Made by a program: the position numbers and the translations under genes. Source: Bacteroides acidifaciens (lineage in GTDB: Bacteria > Bacteroidota > Bacteroidia > Bacteroidales > Bacteroidaceae). Taken from it: a DNA stretch of 64,000 nt. The first letter of the stretch is position 1; every line of letters starts with the position of its first letter. This document shows positions 29,224 to 39,337 of the stretch, piece by piece. The DNA lies in the NCBI RefSeq assembly GCF_024623065.1, contig NZ_JANJZR010000022.1:1-64000 (forward strand), in the 5' to 3' direction. Under the pieces are notes generated by a model. The model was not told the origin of the DNA. It did no database searches and saw nothing but the letters and a program-made list of their open reading frames with translations.

Positions 29224-32200
29224 CTACTTACCACTATATTTACTCGGCTGCATCCCGAATTGTTTCTTGAACAATGAACTGAAATACTTTGTGTTGACGA
29301 ATCCGGTTTCGGCGGCGACATCGGTTACGCTTTTACCTTCTTTCAGCAGTTCGGCAGCTTTCTGTAACCGGATGATACGGATAAACTCTTGCGGTCCTTT
29401 TCCCGTCAGTGACTTAAGGCGACTGTAGAACAGTGTCCGGCTCATTGCCATTTCATGGCACAAGAGATTGATGTTGAAATCGGGTTCATCCAAATGTTCA
29501 AGAACAAACCGGGTAGCTTTCATGATAAACCGGCGGTCGCCTTCGGTCATTGTTTCGCTTGCTGTCGTTACGTTCTTGTTGTCGACACTTTCATTGTTTT
29601 CATTGTCGTCGCGTTTGCCGCCCGCCTCTACTTGAGCGATGGCTTGCCGCATGAAAAACTGCCGTTGCCTGTTTCGGTTGTCAATCAATCCTTGTACTTT
29701 CAGTTTCAGTATCTCTGTGCTGAATGGTTTGGGGATATAATCGTCCGCGCCTTTCTTCAATCCTTCCACTATTGCTTCGTGGTTAGCCTTTGCCGTCAGC
29801 AGAACGACGGGAATACCCGATGTGTCAGGATTTTCCTTGACCATTCTGCAAAGTTCGTCACCCCGTATGCCGGGCATCATGACGTCGGAGAGGATGATGT
29901 CCGGATATTCATTGGCAAGACAGGCGATAGCTTCGTGTCCGTCGGCAACATCAATCACCCGATAGAGGTGTTCAAAGGTCTGACGGAGGTAGTGACGGAG
30001 AGTTTCGTGGTCTTCTACAATGAGCAATGTATTCCGGTCGTCCGGATCTTTTATTTTATCCGTCTCGGGGCTGTTATTATCCGATGTGTCGGCAAGGTGT
30101 TCGGGGGATGGCTCATGCGACATGGGGTCGGCTACGGCGGCGGTTCGCGGCAATGTGACGGTGAAAGTAGTTCCTTTGCCCTCCTCGGAACAGAACGTGA
30201 TTTTACCATGCAGCATTTTTACAATGCGCTGCACCTGCAACAGTCCGAATCCGGTTCCTTCTTCCTGTGACTGCCGGGCATTCTCGGCTCTGTAAATATC
30301 GGAGAAGATGTGCTTTTTCGCTTTCTTCGGTATGCCTATTCCGTTATCCTTCAACGAAAGGACGGCTTTGCGCTTCGTGGTTTTCAAATCCAGACTGATT
30401 TCTCCCTGAGGCATGGTGTATTTGCAGGCATTGGAGAGAAGATTGTCGAGCAACATCTCTATCAGGTGTTTGTCTGCCGCAACGAAAACGGATTCGTCGG
30501 GTTGGGTCAGATTCAGTGTCAACTGCTTCTTCTCGCAAAAGGACCGGAAGACGGAGACTTCTTTCAGCAAAACTTCATTCAGACAAAGCGGAACCGATGA
30601 AGAAGATGGTTTGTGGGCGTCTACTTTCTCAAATTCGAGCAACTGTGTGATGAGCGAATGGAGTTTCCGGGTACTTTCATGGGCCAGATTCAGGTAATAA
30701 CGGGCTTTGTCCGAGAGATCCTGTTCCCGGTTCAAATCCTCCAGAGGTGCCATGATAAGCGTCACCGGCGTGCGAATGTCGTGTGCCGTGTCGATAAAGA
30801 AACGTATTTTGTCTTCGTCATATCTCTTTTGGAGCTGATTGCTCTTATAGCGCAGGATGAAATAGAAAACGAAGCCTATTATAAATAGGTAAACAGTCCA
30901 AGCCCACCACGAGTTCCACCATGGCTGGTTCACTTTCACTTCTAAGGTGCTTTCGGCGATAGTTTTTCCGTCGCTGCGCCGCAGGCTGCGCACCTTAAAA
31001 AGATAAGTGCCCGGTGATACCTTGGTGTAGGATGCCTTCCCCTCGGCAGATGGTTGGCTCCAGTCATTGTCATACCCCTCTAAAATATGCTGATAGACAA
31101 TGTCGCGCTGGAAACGATAGTTGATAGACTCAAAAGAAACGGTAAACGAGTTGTGTTTATAGCCGAGCCGCACCGCACGGTCGGCAAGCATATCATGGAT
31201 GGCAGGTTTCAACGATTCTTCTTCCTTGGCGTTTTGATAATCAACCGTCAGCCCCGTGAAACGCAAGAGCGTCCAGTAGTCTACGGTTGAAATGTCGAGT
31301 GGCATGATAAAGACAGCGCCATCCGTGCTGCCATACACAAACTCGCCGTTCATCAACCGGGCAAATGAGGATTTGTTATATTCCTTGTCTATGTTGCCTG
31401 CATAGTTGAGGTTCGACACGTGCAGGCTGTCTATCAAGGCAATTCCTTTTCCGGTGCTGACCCACAAGCGTTTCTTGTCGTCTCGCTGCAAACTATATAT
31501 ATCGTTGGACGGCAATCCCTCTTGAACAGTGAATGTCTTTACCGTCCGTTTTTTCATGTCATACAGATTCAATCCTCCCCCTTCGGTTCCCAGCCACACG
31601 GTTCCGTCGTCATTGAACAGCATAGAGATGATATAAGCACTGACATTCTGATTGTGAAATTCCTGGGAATTGGCATAGTGCTGTATATTCCCTGTATGTT
31701 TGTCCACCAGAAAGAAGCCGTTGACGGTAGCCACCGCTATCCGGTTTCGGTCGATAGGCTCAATAGACTGTACCCAATTCACGTCGAAAGACCGTCTGCT
31801 GCCTTTTTCTTTTTCAAACATGATCAGGCATCCGTCCAAACCTCCTATCCATAAGTCTCCCTCCATGTCTTGTCTGACGGAGAAAATATAATTGGTGGTC
31901 AATTGTCCTTGCTGCTTGGTGAGATGGCGTAACACGCGTCCGTTTTTATCCAATAGATACACTCCGTCTCCGTACGTTCCTACCCATACGTTCCCATTCT
32001 CGGATGTGCAGAGAGAAATGGTTACGATCTCTTTCAGCACGTGTTTCCAGGTTCCTGACAGGGTGTTCCGGATGCTGATTCCATCATCGGTAGCAAACCA
32101 TTGGCTGCCATCTGGGTTTTCTTCAATATCATTTACATTGTTGCTGATGAGAGAATGGGTATTTCCTTTTTCGTGTGTGAATATCGAAATGGGATGTTTC

Positions 32201-33186
32201 AGCAGGATAGCCACGGATACGCCTCCCGTATAGCTGCCTATCCAGATGTTGCCTTGATCGTCTCTGGTTACGGCGTATACACCGTTTCCGCGCAGGTAAG
32301 TATCTGTGTCATCTTTGGTATTCATCAGTAAACGGGCTTGCTTGGTATCCTTGTCTATCGCATACACACCGCCACCGTCCACGCCTATGAGTATGGTATG
32401 TACATCATAGTCTGTAATTGCCCGTATCGGATGAAGGAACGTGCTCCCTTGTCCCTCCAACGCAAGCACTTTGGAAGTGTCGAGGTTCATCACCGACAAA
32501 CCGCTGCCAAATGTGCCTATCCAGAGTTCTTTCTTCGGTTCGTCGCAGAACAATGTTTGTATATTCCACCCTTCCAGCAGTTGGCGTTTCTTATCCGGCA
32601 GGGCGTGTGACAGTTGCCAGACTCCGTTAGAAGTACCCACATAAAGCGATTCGCCGGCCAATGCGATGTCGTTGACATATTGTCCTTTCAGTACGGCAAC
32701 TATACGATGGTCCGCTTCTTGCTTGTATAGTCCTTTATCCGCTCCCATCCACCAGGTTCCGTCACTATCCAGACAGAGTTTGTTCAAGATGACTTCTTCC
32801 TGAATCAATTGTCCTAGGTGGAGGACTAGTTTAAAATGATCCTGGATGGGGGAGTATTGGTAAATTCGTCCGGTATGGTCGTAGGCAAACAGTCCTTGTT
32901 GTGCGTCGTACAATAAGTAAAGTCTGCGTCCGGCAAGATCGCCATAATAGAAACTGCCCGGCAAATCATAGTTCTTTACCGTATGACCGTTGTATCTGTC
33001 TATTCCGGTTTTTGTAGCAATCCACATAGCACCGTCCCCATCTTCGACAATCGAGAAAACACGTTGACTACTCAGACCTTCTGCATAGCCTACATGCCTG
33101 ACATCGAACATCCGGTTGGTCAGTTCGGCTTTGACAGCCATGCTTATCATTAGTAGTAAGGTGATAACAAGATTAAAACGAACCAT
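29224..33186 (-). CDS. Hybrid two-component system (HTCS) sensor/regulator
   Basis: This 1320-residue single-protein regulator spans the inner membrane. The order is a signal peptide, two seven-bladed propellers of Reg_prop repeats (periplasmic ligand sensor, residues about 30-660), a Y_Y_Y domain, and one transmembrane helix (about 757-780, WWAWTVYLFIIGFVFYFIL). Then come a histidine kinase with H in DTAHDIRTPV near 800, an ATPase domain, a receiver with phosphoacceptor D in ILSDVMMPG near 1100, and an AraC-type helix-turn-helix at the C-terminus. By analogy it senses a beta-glucan oligosaccharide and activates the GH16-GH3 operon. A -7 box TATCTTTG lies at 33209-33216. Confidence 0.93.
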   Translation of the reverse strand: MVRFNLVITLLLMISMAVKAELTNRMFDVRHVGYAEGLSSQRVFSIVEDGDGAMWIATKTGIDRYNGHTVKNYDLPGSFYYGDLAGRRLYLLYDAQQGLFAYDHTGRIYQYSPIQDHFKLVLHLGQLIQEEVILNKLCLDSDGTWWMGADKGLYKQEADHRIVAVLKGQYVNDIALAGESLYVGTSNGVWQLSHALPDKKRQLLEGWNIQTLFCDEPKKELWIGTFGSGLSVMNLDTSKVLALEGQGSTFLHPIRAITDYDVHTILIGVDGGGVYAIDKDTKQARLLMNTKDDTDTYLRGNGVYAVTRDDQGNIWIGSYTGGVSVAILLKHPISIFTHEKGNTHSLISNNVNDIEENPDGSQWFATDDGISIRNTLSGTWKHVLKEIVTISLCTSENGNVWVGTYGDGVYLLDKNGRVLRHLTKQQGQLTTNYIFSVRQDMEGDLWIGGLDGCLIMFEKEKGSRRSFDVNWVQSIEPIDRNRIAVATVNGFFLVDKHTGNIQHYANSQEFHNQNVSAYIISMLFNDDGTVWLGTEGGGLNLYDMKKRTVKTFTVQEGLPSNDIYSLQRDDKKRLWVSTGKGIALIDSLHVSNLNYAGNIDKEYNKSSFARLMNGEFVYGSTDGAVFIMPLDISTVDYWTLLRFTGLTVDYQNAKEEESLKPAIHDMLADRAVRLGYKHNSFTVSFESINYRFQRDIVYQHILEGYDNDWSQPSAEGKASYTKVSPGTYLFKVRSLRRSDGKTIAESTLEVKVNQPWWNSWWAWTVYLFIIGFVFYFILRYKSNQLQKRYDEDKIRFFIDTAHDIRTPVTLIMAPLEDLNREQDLSDKARYYLNLAHESTRKLHSLITQLLEFEKVDAHKPSSSSVPLCLNEVLLKEVSVFRSFCEKKQLTLNLTQPDESVFVAADKHLIEMLLDNLLSNACKYTMPQGEISLDLKTTKRKAVLSLKDNGIGIPKKAKKHIFSDIYRAENARQSQEEGTGFGLLQVQRIVKMLHGKITFCSEEGKGTTFTVTLPRTAAVADPMSHEPSPEHLADTSDNNSPETDKIKDPDDRNTLLIVEDHETLRHYLRQTFEHLYRVIDVADGHEAIACLANEYPDIILSDVMMPGIRGDELCRMVKENPDTSGIPVVLLTAKANHEAIVEGLKKGADDYIPKPFSTEILKLKVQGLIDNRNRQRQFFMRQAIAQVEAGGKRDDNENNESVDNKNVTTASETMTEGDRRFIMKATRFVLEHLDEPDFNINLLCHEMAMSRTLFYSRLKSLTGKGPQEFIRIIRLQKAAELLKEGKSVTDVAAETGFVNTKYFSSLFKKQFGMQPSKYSGK

Positions 33187-33208
33187 ATTCTTTTAATTGT
33201 TGACATCA

Positions 33209-33216
33209 CAAAGATA
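33209..33216 (-). promoter_or_regulatory. -7 box of the HTCS gene
   Basis: On the minus strand this is TATCTTTG, an exact TAnnTTTG match, 23 bp upstream of the HTCS start codon. Confidence 0.55.
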
Positions 33217-33319
33217 AAGTTTCTTTAGAAAATCCCAACAGGATAGGGTGTGAAATTAGAAGGAATATTCAGTAAATGTTCCTATGTAAAGCCGTATTGT
33301 CGAAAACCGGAAAACCGCT

Positions 33320-33799
33320 TCATGGCTTTTCGTTGGCTCGCAGACCGAAGACTTTTCCCGTCATCTGATCGATACGTACTTGCCATACTTTGACATTACG
33401 TACCGCAGGATCGGAATAGCTGAACTCACTATCCGTGTAATGACGCATGATAATATCCAGTGCACGGCGTTTTTCGTCCATATCTTCTATGAATGTCACT
33501 TTTCCACGGCATATGGCGCTTTCGGAACGCATGCTGTAACTGCAGGCTACTTTCTCATGCTGATATACGAGTTTATGACCGACGCTGAAAGTGATGCATA
33601 CATTATTATTATGTTCCAACATCTCCAACTTGCTGCCTTCAGGACCCGAATGAAGGTATAGGGTGCCATTCTCATAGCCGAAGTTCATCGGGATTACGTA
33701 GGGATTACCTTCCAAATCAGTAATGCCTACAAAACAGGCATCGCAATGGAGAATAATGGACTCGATTCGTTGTTTATCTTCAATAATGACAGTTTTCAT
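33320..33799 (-). CDS. Pyridoxamine 5'-phosphate oxidase family flavoprotein (NimA-like fold)
   Basis: The 159-residue protein fits the FMN-binding split beta-barrel family Pyridox_ox_2. Features include VIPMNFGYENGTLYLHSGPEGSKLEML (about 33-60) and the C-terminal VWQVRIDQMTGK. Nitroimidazole reductases (Nim) belong to the same broad family, but chromosomal members of this size are common in Bacteroides and need not confer resistance. It has no signal peptide and is transcribed separately from rnr, about 18 bp downstream of it. The reaction is not identifiable from sequence. Confidence 0.8.
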   Translation of the reverse strand: MKTVIIEDKQRIESIILHCDACFVGITDLEGNPYVIPMNFGYENGTLYLHSGPEGSKLEMLEHNNNVCITFSVGHKLVYQHEKVACSYSMRSESAICRGKVTFIEDMDEKRRALDIIMRHYTDSEFSYSDPAVRNVKVWQVRIDQMTGKVFGLRANEKP

Positions 33800-33817
33800 A
33801 ATGGCTGTTTGGTGAAT

Positions 33818-35974
33818 TTACTTTTCTATCAATTCAAAATCCAATTGTTTCTTTTCCAGATTGGCACGAGCTATCCGAACAGTAATAGCGTCTCCCAAAC
33901 TGTATGTTTTGTTTTTGCGGCGTCCGCGAAGACAATAGTTCTTCTCGTCGAATTCGTAGTAGTCGTCATCCAAGTCGCGGACAGGCACCAGACCTTCACA
34001 TTTGTTCTCGTTCAGTTCTACATAAAGTCCCCACTCAGTTACGCCGGAGATTACACCGTCGTAAATCTGCCCCAGACGTTCGCTCATAAATTCCACCTGT
34101 TTATATTTGATGGAAGCACGTTCGGCATTGGCTGCAATTTGTTCCATGTTCGAGCTGTGGTTGCAGAGGTCTTCGTACTTAGCTTCGGATACGCTGCGTC
34201 CTCCGTCCATATACTTCGTCACCAAACGGTGTACCATCATGTCCGGGAAACGACGGATGGGAGAAGTAAAGTGAGTGTAATATTCGAATGCTAGTCCGTA
34301 GTGACCGATGTTATGGGTTGAGTAACGTGCTTTCTGCATGGCACGGATGGATACGGTTTCTATCAGGTTCTCTTCTTTCTTTCCGTGTATGTCGTCCAAT
34401 AAATGATTGATGGATTTTGAAATATCAGTCTTCGTTCCGCTTGTACGCACTTTGTAGCCGAAGCGTGCGATGAACTGTGACAAGTTCTCCAACTTCTCCG
34501 GATCGGGTAGGTCGTGGATACGGTAAGGAAGCACTTTGGCTTTCTTGTTCTTCGGCACACGTCCTATCTTTTCTGCTACGGTCTTGTTAGCGAGCAACAT
34601 GAATTCTTCCACTAGTTTATTGGCATCTTTTGACTCTTTGAAGTAAACGCTGATTGGTTTTCCTTTTTCGTCAATTTCGAACTTCACTTCGTAGCGGTCG
34701 AAGTTAATGGCTCCTGCAGAGAAGCGTTTTTCGCGCAGTGCTTTGGCAATCGTATCTAATGTGAGTACTTCTTCTTTGAAGTCTCCTTCTTTTGTTTCTA
34801 TAATTTGTTGCGCCTCTTCGTAGGTGAAGCGACGGTCGGAGTTGATAACCGTATGTACGATGCGTGAGTCTCTGACTTCTCCTTTTTCCGTAATATCGAA
34901 GATAACGGAGAAAGCTAGTTTCTCTTCGTTCGGGCGGAGTGAACAAATGAAGTTACACAGCCGTTCGGGAAGCATCGGGATGGTACGGTCTACCAGATAA
35001 ACGGAAGTTGCCCGCTTTTCTGCTTCCTTGTCGATGATGTTGCCTTCTTTTACGTAATGTGTCACGTCGGCAATGTGTACGCCTACTTCCCACAATCCGT
35101 CCTTTAGCTTGCGGATGGAAAGTGCGTCGTCAAAATCTTTGGCGTCTTTCGGGTCGATGGTGAAAGTTGTTACCTTACGGAAATCTTCGCGTTTGGCAAT
35201 CTCTTCTGCTGAAATCTCGGCAGGAATCTTGTCCGCAGCTTTCTCTACTGCTTTCGGATATACATACGGCAGACCGAACTCCGCAAGAATGGCGTGCATC
35301 TCTGTGTTGTTGTCGCCGGCCTGACCTAATATATCTATTACTTGTCCGATAGGATTCTTTGCCTTGTCCGGCCATTCGGTTACTTTCACAATGGCTTTAT
35401 CTCCGGTCTTTCCGCCTTTCAGCTTATCTTTCGGGATGAAAATATCATTGGCTAATGTACGGTTCTCTGTCACCAGGAATGCGTATGACTTGGCCACTTC
35501 CAGTGTGCCGACGAAAGTATCGTTTGCACGCTCCAGTATTTCTATCACTTCTCCTTCTGCCTCTCTGTTTTTCCGTTTGGCATAGAAGGTGATTTTTACT
35601 TTGTCATTGTTCATGGCATGTGCCGAATTGCGTTCGGCTATAAATATCGGCTCGCCTCCTCCTTCAGGAATGAAGGTATTCTTGCCATTGCTTTTCCGTT
35701 GGAAAGTGCCTACCATCTCTGTCCCATGATTGGTGAGACGGAATTTTCCTTTTTCTATTTCAGAAATATAATCGTCAGCTAAAAGGTCATGTAATATATC
35801 GACGCATAACATTTTTTGCGGATGGGTAGTGAGACGCAGTTCCGAAAATATATATTTCATACTCAAGGTCTCGCTGGATTTGGCATGGAAAAAGTCTATT
35901 AATAATGCTGCCAGCTCTTTCTTACTCATTCTTTTGCCGGCCTTTTTCTCTTTCTTTTCTTTCTTTTTTGCCAT
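33818..35974 (-). CDS. rnr: Ribonuclease R
   Basis: This 718-residue 3'-5' exoribonuclease degrades structured RNA. It has a lysine-rich N-terminus (MAKKKEKKEKKAGKRMSKKE), a winged-helix segment, cold-shock-type OB domains, and the RNB catalytic domain with the metal-binding run DPKDAKDFDDALS near residue 275. The S1 domain is at about 630-715. All catalytic aspartates are present. The length is standard for Bacteroidetes RNase R. Confidence 0.94.
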   Translation of the reverse strand: MAKKKEKKEKKAGKRMSKKELAALLIDFFHAKSSETLSMKYIFSELRLTTHPQKMLCVDILHDLLADDYISEIEKGKFRLTNHGTEMVGTFQRKSNGKNTFIPEGGGEPIFIAERNSAHAMNNDKVKITFYAKRKNREAEGEVIEILERANDTFVGTLEVAKSYAFLVTENRTLANDIFIPKDKLKGGKTGDKAIVKVTEWPDKAKNPIGQVIDILGQAGDNNTEMHAILAEFGLPYVYPKAVEKAADKIPAEISAEEIAKREDFRKVTTFTIDPKDAKDFDDALSIRKLKDGLWEVGVHIADVTHYVKEGNIIDKEAEKRATSVYLVDRTIPMLPERLCNFICSLRPNEEKLAFSVIFDITEKGEVRDSRIVHTVINSDRRFTYEEAQQIIETKEGDFKEEVLTLDTIAKALREKRFSAGAINFDRYEVKFEIDEKGKPISVYFKESKDANKLVEEFMLLANKTVAEKIGRVPKNKKAKVLPYRIHDLPDPEKLENLSQFIARFGYKVRTSGTKTDISKSINHLLDDIHGKKEENLIETVSIRAMQKARYSTHNIGHYGLAFEYYTHFTSPIRRFPDMMVHRLVTKYMDGGRSVSEAKYEDLCNHSSNMEQIAANAERASIKYKQVEFMSERLGQIYDGVISGVTEWGLYVELNENKCEGLVPVRDLDDDYYEFDEKNYCLRGRRKNKTYSLGDAITVRIARANLEKKQLDFELIEK

Positions 35975-36129
35975 ATTATATGGAATTTATTAGTAGTTCA
36001 ATCATTGATAGGATACAAAGTAAACAAATTTTTGGTTAGTTTGTTGTCAAGGTCTGTTTATTTTTTGATTTGCTTTTCTGTAAAGTATTTAATTTGATAG
36101 AGATATATTGCTTTGGAAGATTTTTATTT

Positions 36130-36148
36130 TATATTTGTCGTATCTTTG
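36130..36148 (+). promoter_or_regulatory. Two candidate -7 boxes before the epimerase gene
   Basis: TATATTTG at 36130-36137 and TATCTTTG at 36141-36148 both match TAnnTTTG, about 70-90 bp before the start at 36219. Either could drive the epimerase-PAP2 pair. Confidence 0.5.
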
Positions 36149-36218
36149 TGGCATCATCAAAAAGAATGTTTGGTGAGAGTACTTTAATTAATATTCACGC
36201 AGAACCTAGAAAGTAATA

Positions 36219-37226
36219 ATGGAGAGTATTTTAATTACAGGCGCGAGTGGTTTTATCGGTAGTTTCATCGTGGAGGAAGCGTTGAAGCGGAAGTTTGGTG
36301 TGTGGGCCGGGATTCGTTCTACGAGTAGCAAGCGGTATTTGAAAAACCGGGAAATCCACTTTCTGGAGTTGGATTTTGCGCACCCTGATGAACTTCGTGC
36401 CCAACTTTCCGGACATAAAGGCACTTACAACAAATTTGATTATATCATTCATTGTGCCGGTGTTACAAAATGCCCCGACAAGAACTCTTTTGACTATGTG
36501 AATTATCTTCAGACCAAATATTTTATCGATACGTTGAAGGAGCTGGATATGGTTCCGAAACAGTTTATCTATATCAGTACATTGAGTGTGTTCGGACCTG
36601 TACGTGAGAAAGACTATACTCCGATAAAAGCGGACGACTCTCCGATGCCCAATACTGCTTATGGATTGAGCAAACTGAAAGCGGAGTTGTATATTCAGAG
36701 TATGCCCGGCTTCCCTTATGTCATTTATCGTCCTACAGGGGTCTATGGACCTCGTGAAGCCGATTACTATCTGATGGCGAAATCTATTCAGAAACATGTT
36801 GATTTCTCGGTCGGTTTCCGTCGTCAGGACTTGACCTTTGTGTATGTGAAAGATATTGTGCAGGCTATTTTCCTGGGAATAGAGAAAAAAGTGGTTCGTA
36901 AGGCGTATTTCTTGACAGATGGGAAAGTTTATAAAAGCCGTGCCTTTTCGGATTTGATACAAAAAGAATTGGGTAATCCGTTTGTTCTTCACTTGAAATG
37001 TCCATTAATTGTGCTAAAAGTTATATCTTTGTTCGCTGAATTCATTGCTACACGTTCCGGGAGGAGCAGTACTCTGAATTCGGATAAATATAAGATAATG
37101 AAACAACGCAACTGGCAATGCGATATAACCCCGGTAATGGATGAACTGGGGTATGTGCCCGAGTATGATTTGGAAAAGGGAGTTCGGGAAACCATTGCCT
37201 GGTATAAAAATGAAGGATGGCTTTAG
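36219..37226 (+). CDS. NAD(P)-dependent epimerase/dehydratase family (extended SDR) protein
   Basis: The 335-residue protein has an N-terminal Rossmann motif (ITGASGFIGSFIVEEAL) and the extended-SDR active site with Y in AYGLSKLKAEL near residue 145. A C-terminal substrate domain follows. Its stop overlaps the start of the PAP2 gene by 10 bp, so the two are translationally coupled. Bacteroides make sphingolipids, and an SDR of this type has been reported as a ketosphinganine reductase (BT_0972 in B. thetaiotaomicron). Coupling with a PAP2 enzyme makes a lipid role plausible, but sugar-nucleotide epimerases look similar. Confidence 0.8.
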   Translation: MESILITGASGFIGSFIVEEALKRKFGVWAGIRSTSSKRYLKNREIHFLELDFAHPDELRAQLSGHKGTYNKFDYIIHCAGVTKCPDKNSFDYVNYLQTKYFIDTLKELDMVPKQFIYISTLSVFGPVREKDYTPIKADDSPMPNTAYGLSKLKAELYIQSMPGFPYVIYRPTGVYGPREADYYLMAKSIQKHVDFSVGFRRQDLTFVYVKDIVQAIFLGIEKKVVRKAYFLTDGKVYKSRAFSDLIQKELGNPFVLHLKCPLIVLKVISLFAEFIATRSGRSSTLNSDKYKIMKQRNWQCDITPVMDELGYVPEYDLEKGVRETIAWYKNEGWL

Positions 37227-38182
37227 ACTTATTTAAGCGCGTAGAAACCCGGAAAGGGTTGTTTGCTGTGGAAAAGATTACATTGATTTATAATCTGTTG
37301 ACTTCCATATTGATTCTGTTCCTGTTTCAGCGGATGGATCATCCATGGCACATGTTGCTGGATAGGGCGATGATCGCGGCTATGACTTTTTTATTGATGT
37401 ATCTTTATCGTCTTGCTCCCTGTAAATTTTCGGCGTTTGTGCGTATTGTCATTCAGATGAGCCTGCTGTCTTACTGGTATCCGGATACTTTCGAGTTCAA
37501 TCGTTTCTTCCCGAATTTAGATCATGTATTTGCAACTGCCGAGCAGTTTATTTTCAATGGGCAGCCTGCTATTTGGTTCTGCCATACGTTTCCACATCTT
37601 ATAGTCAGCGAGGCATTCAATATGGGATATTTCTTTTATTATCCGATGATGCTGATTGTGACTCTATTCTATTTCATTTATAAGTTTGAGTGGTTCGAAA
37701 AGATGTCTTTTGTGCTTGTCACTTCTTTCTTTATTTACTATCTGATTTATATATTCGTTCCTGTTGCAGGTCCTCAATTTTATTTTCCTGCCATTGGTAT
37801 TGATAATGTATCTAAAGGTATTTTTCCTGCTATCGGTGATTATTTCAATTATAATCAGGAGTTACTTCCCGGGCCGGGCTATCAGCATGGATTCTTTTAT
37901 AGTCTGGTGGAAAGCTCGCAGCAAGTGGGTGAACGTCCTACGGCGGCATTTCCCAGTTCGCATGTAGGCATTTCTACTATTCTGATGATTATGGCTTGGC
38001 GCGGCAGCAAGAAGCTGTTTGCTTGTCTTATACCTTTCTATATGTTGCTCTGTGGGGCTACCGTATATATTCAGGCGCATTATGTGATTGATGCCGTTGT
38101 TGGTTTCTTCTCTGCATTCCTGTTGTATGTGGTCGTAACTTGGATGTTTAAAAAGTGGTTTGCGCAGCCGATGTTTAAATAG
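37217..38182 (+). CDS. PAP2-superfamily membrane phosphatase/transferase
   Basis: The 321-residue integral membrane protein has about six helices. The PAP2 motif AFPSSHVGIS (about residue 253) and the later HYVIDAVVG motif supply the catalytic histidines. The layout resembles the AUR1/inositol phosphorylceramide synthase branch more than small soluble-type phosphatases, with a long N-terminal helical region. It overlaps the epimerase gene by 10 bp. It probably acts on a lipid phosphate or transfers a phospho-headgroup at the inner membrane. Substrate is unproven. Confidence 0.82.
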   Translation: MALDLFKRVETRKGLFAVEKITLIYNLLTSILILFLFQRMDHPWHMLLDRAMIAAMTFLLMYLYRLAPCKFSAFVRIVIQMSLLSYWYPDTFEFNRFFPNLDHVFATAEQFIFNGQPAIWFCHTFPHLIVSEAFNMGYFFYYPMMLIVTLFYFIYKFEWFEKMSFVLVTSFFIYYLIYIFVPVAGPQFYFPAIGIDNVSKGIFPAIGDYFNYNQELLPGPGYQHGFFYSLVESSQQVGERPTAAFPSSHVGISTILMIMAWRGSKKLFACLIPFYMLLCGATVYIQAHYVIDAVVGFFSAFLLYVVVTWMFKKWFAQPMFK

Positions 38183-38236
38183 AAACCAAAGACCTTGACT
38201 TTTAATTACATCATGTTATTTGATTACACCAGGTTA

Positions 38237-38268
38237 TTCTTCAGGAACAAGTACAAGCTCCTGAAGAA
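38237..38268. terminator. Hairpin between convergent PAP2 and dusB genes
   Basis: TTCTTCAGGA pairs exactly with TCCTGAAGAA (10-bp arms, 12-nt loop). It lies in the convergent gap, but has no strong T-run on either side. Confidence 0.5.
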
Positions 38269-38288
38269 TAGGTATAATAGGTGTTGAT

Positions 38289-39284
38289 TTAGATTTCCGG
38301 ATTTTCTTTGCGTTGGGAAGTGATTTCATCAAATATCCGGAAAAGCTCTTCTTTTGTTTCTGCCCGTAACATCGCAATACGTGTGTTGCGGAAGTTAGGG
38401 ATTCCCTTGAATAACGGACTTGCGGCCAGATGACGGCGTACATGCAAAATACCTCTGCGCTCATCGAGCAGATTAACGCTGTCTACCACTTCCTGACGAA
38501 GTACTTCCATACACCATTCAAAACTAAGTGGAGGTAATTCTTCACCTGTCTCTAAATAGTGTTTTACTTCCTTGAATATCCATGGACGACCGAAGCTGGC
38601 ACGACCGATCATTACAGCATCTACTCCATAACGGTCAAAACACTCCTTACAGCGTTGAGGACTGGTCACGTCTCCATTGCCGATAATGGGAATATGCATT
38701 CTCGGATTATTCTTCACTTCGCCTATCAGTGTCCAATCCGCCTCTCCGGTATACATTTGTGCGCGGGTGCGGCCATGTATAGTCAACGCGGCAATGCCAC
38801 AATCTTGCAATTGTTCCGCTAATTCTACAATTACTTTATTGTTTGCATCCCATCCCAAACGAGTCTTCACTGTTACGGGTATTTTCACCGCATCCACTAC
38901 AGCACGGGTGATTTCCAGCATCTTGGGGATATTTTGTAGCATACCTGCTCCAGCTCCTTTTCCAGCTACTCTTTTCACCGGGCAGCCGAAGTTAATATCC
39001 AGAATGTCAGGTTGTGCCTGTTCTACAATCTTGGCAGCTTCCACCATTGTCTCCGTATCCTTTCCGTATATCTGGATGGCGACAGGACGTTCTGCATCGC
39101 TGATACTTAGTTTCTGTGCAGTCTTGCTGACAGCACGTATCAGTGCGTCACTCGATACAAACTCGGTATACACCATGTCTGCTCCGAATTTCTTGCACAT
39201 CAGGCGGAAAGCCGGATCGGTTACATCCTCCATCGGGGCAAGTAAGATAGGGCTTTTTCCTAAATCTATATGGGCTATTTTCAT
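38289..39284 (-). CDS. dusB: tRNA-dihydrouridine synthase
   Basis: This FMN enzyme reduces specific uridines in the tRNA D-loop. It has an N-terminal TIM barrel (LLAPMEDVTDPAFR; the catalytic cysteine in NFGCPVKRVAGKGAG near residue 100; HGRTRAQMY) and a C-terminal helical domain. The length of 331 residues is normal. It has its own -7 box at 39338-39345, divergent from the U32 gene. DusB is the usual Bacteroidetes annotation; the exact tRNA position was not determined. Confidence 0.9.
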   Translation of the reverse strand: MKIAHIDLGKSPILLAPMEDVTDPAFRLMCKKFGADMVYTEFVSSDALIRAVSKTAQKLSISDAERPVAIQIYGKDTETMVEAAKIVEQAQPDILDINFGCPVKRVAGKGAGAGMLQNIPKMLEITRAVVDAVKIPVTVKTRLGWDANNKVIVELAEQLQDCGIAALTIHGRTRAQMYTGEADWTLIGEVKNNPRMHIPIIGNGDVTSPQRCKECFDRYGVDAVMIGRASFGRPWIFKEVKHYLETGEELPPLSFEWCMEVLRQEVVDSVNLLDERRGILHVRRHLAASPLFKGIPNFRNTRIAMLRAETKEELFRIFDEITSQRKENPEI

Positions 39285-39337
39285 TTACGAGCCTGCTATT
39301 TATTGTTTATGATTGAAGTAACTTCTTGTTTTCGCTG

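Noticed and set aside
33320..33799. Nitroimidazole-resistance gene nim
   Set aside because: It shares only the broad FMN split-barrel family; no insertion-sequence promoter or nim-specific feature is visible.
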